A DNA stretch of 14,921 bases from JBCCMB01 sp039026555 (lineage in GTDB: Bacteria; Pseudomonadota; Alphaproteobacteria; Caulobacterales; Hyphomonadaceae): positions 1-14,921 of the forward strand of contig JBCCMB010000062.1 in NCBI GenBank assembly GCA_039026555.1. The letters run 5' to 3'. Shown in pieces: positions 14,829-14,921 of this stretch; position 1 is the first letter of the stretch; each line of letters begins with the position of its first letter. Below the pieces are notes generated by a model. The model did not search any database. It was not told where the DNA came from and saw only the letters and a program-made list of their open reading frames with translations. The position numbers and the translations under genes were made by a program.

Positions 14829-14847
14829 GCGAATGATAATTATTTGC
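14829..14847 (+). promoter_or_regulatory. Fur-box-like palindrome upstream of the gene starting at 14917
   Basis: A 19-bp site with GCGAATGAT and TTATTTGC-type arms around position 14838. Seven of nine positions on each arm are symmetrical in a 9-1-9 arrangement. The core GAATGATAAT closely resembles the Fur consensus. It lies 70 bp ahead of the next start codon, a normal operator distance. Confidence 0.62.
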
Positions 14848-14876
14848 AAAAAGAAATCCTATGCGCTAACGGCATA

Positions 14877-14897
14877 TGCGAATGACTTGCATTGACA
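14877..14897 (+). promoter_or_regulatory. Second, weaker Fur-like palindrome upstream of 14917
   Basis: TGCGAATG, spacer ACTTG, CATTGACA: six of eight arm positions match, with the same 8-5-8 spacing as the sites at 1305 and 2944. It lies 30 bp downstream of the stronger box and 20 bp ahead of the start codon. Two tandem sites would suggest tight iron control of the next gene. Confidence 0.42.
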
Positions 14898-14916
14898 GTT
14901 GGCGAGGGGAAATCTC

Positions 14917-14921
14917 ATGTC
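14917..14921 (+). CDS. Start of a further rightward gene, cut by the window edge
   Basis: An ATG at 14917 follows GAGGGGA with six bases of spacing, a strong ribosome site, and lies downstream of two Fur-like palindromes. Only one codon plus two bases are visible, so the product cannot be named. Position and regulation suggest an iron-uptake gene, perhaps another receptor, which is inference. Confidence 0.6.

Overview
The window looks like an iron-acquisition and periplasmic-redox region from an alphaproteobacterium, possibly of the Caulobacterales/Hyphomonadaceae type. This placement is inferred from protein style (siderophore-type TonB-dependent receptors, PepSY membrane proteins, a secreted CIA30-domain protein) and from coding DNA that looks moderately GC-rich by eye; it was not tested by a search. 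No rRNA, tRNA, CRISPR array, intact mobile element or siderophore biosynthesis gene (NRPS or NIS) is visible. The region therefore looks built to take up and process iron chelates rather than to make them.

Layout. (1) Positions 1-2931, minus strand: a five-helix PepSY_TM protein resembling FoxB/PiuB-type siderophore reductases, followed by a siderophore-type TonB-dependent receptor that runs off the left edge. Each has a Fur-box-like palindrome in front of it. (2) Positions 2932-3602: a gene-poor gap holding a decayed IS3-family OrfA remnant. (3) Positions 3603-10368: a divergent module. Leftward are a complete second siderophore receptor and an MFS transporter. Rightward are an S9A prolyl-oligopeptidase-family serine peptidase and a cupin-type AraC regulator. 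The shared intergenic region carries a Fur-box-like site and a separate perfect 7-bp inverted repeat. (4) Positions 10553-14714: a second divergent module. Leftward are a secreted ApbE flavin transferase fused to a DUF2271 domain and a small three-helix PepSY protein. Rightward are a secreted DUF4198 protein, an EF-hand lipoprotein candidate and a secreted CIA30-domain protein. (5) Positions 14715-14921: an intergenic stretch with one good and one weaker Fur-like palindrome, then the first codon of a further rightward gene.

Working model (inference): ferric chelates enter through the two receptors. Iron could be released by inner-membrane PepSY reductases, by the S9 peptidase acting on an imported peptidic chelate, or by both. 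The MFS protein and AraC regulator would act as transporter and sensor in the second module. The ApbE-DUF2271, small PepSY and DUF4198 genes form a recognisable extracytoplasmic flavin/redox set, extended here by EF-hand and CIA30 proteins. The most notable details are: loss of the OpdB-type acidic specificity residues in an otherwise catalytically complete S9A peptidase; the ApbE-DUF2271 fusion with a lost SGAT-like motif; a TGAT sequence in a predicted periplasmic loop of the large PepSY protein; and two neighbouring secreted proteins whose predicted mature N-termini both begin His-Thr.
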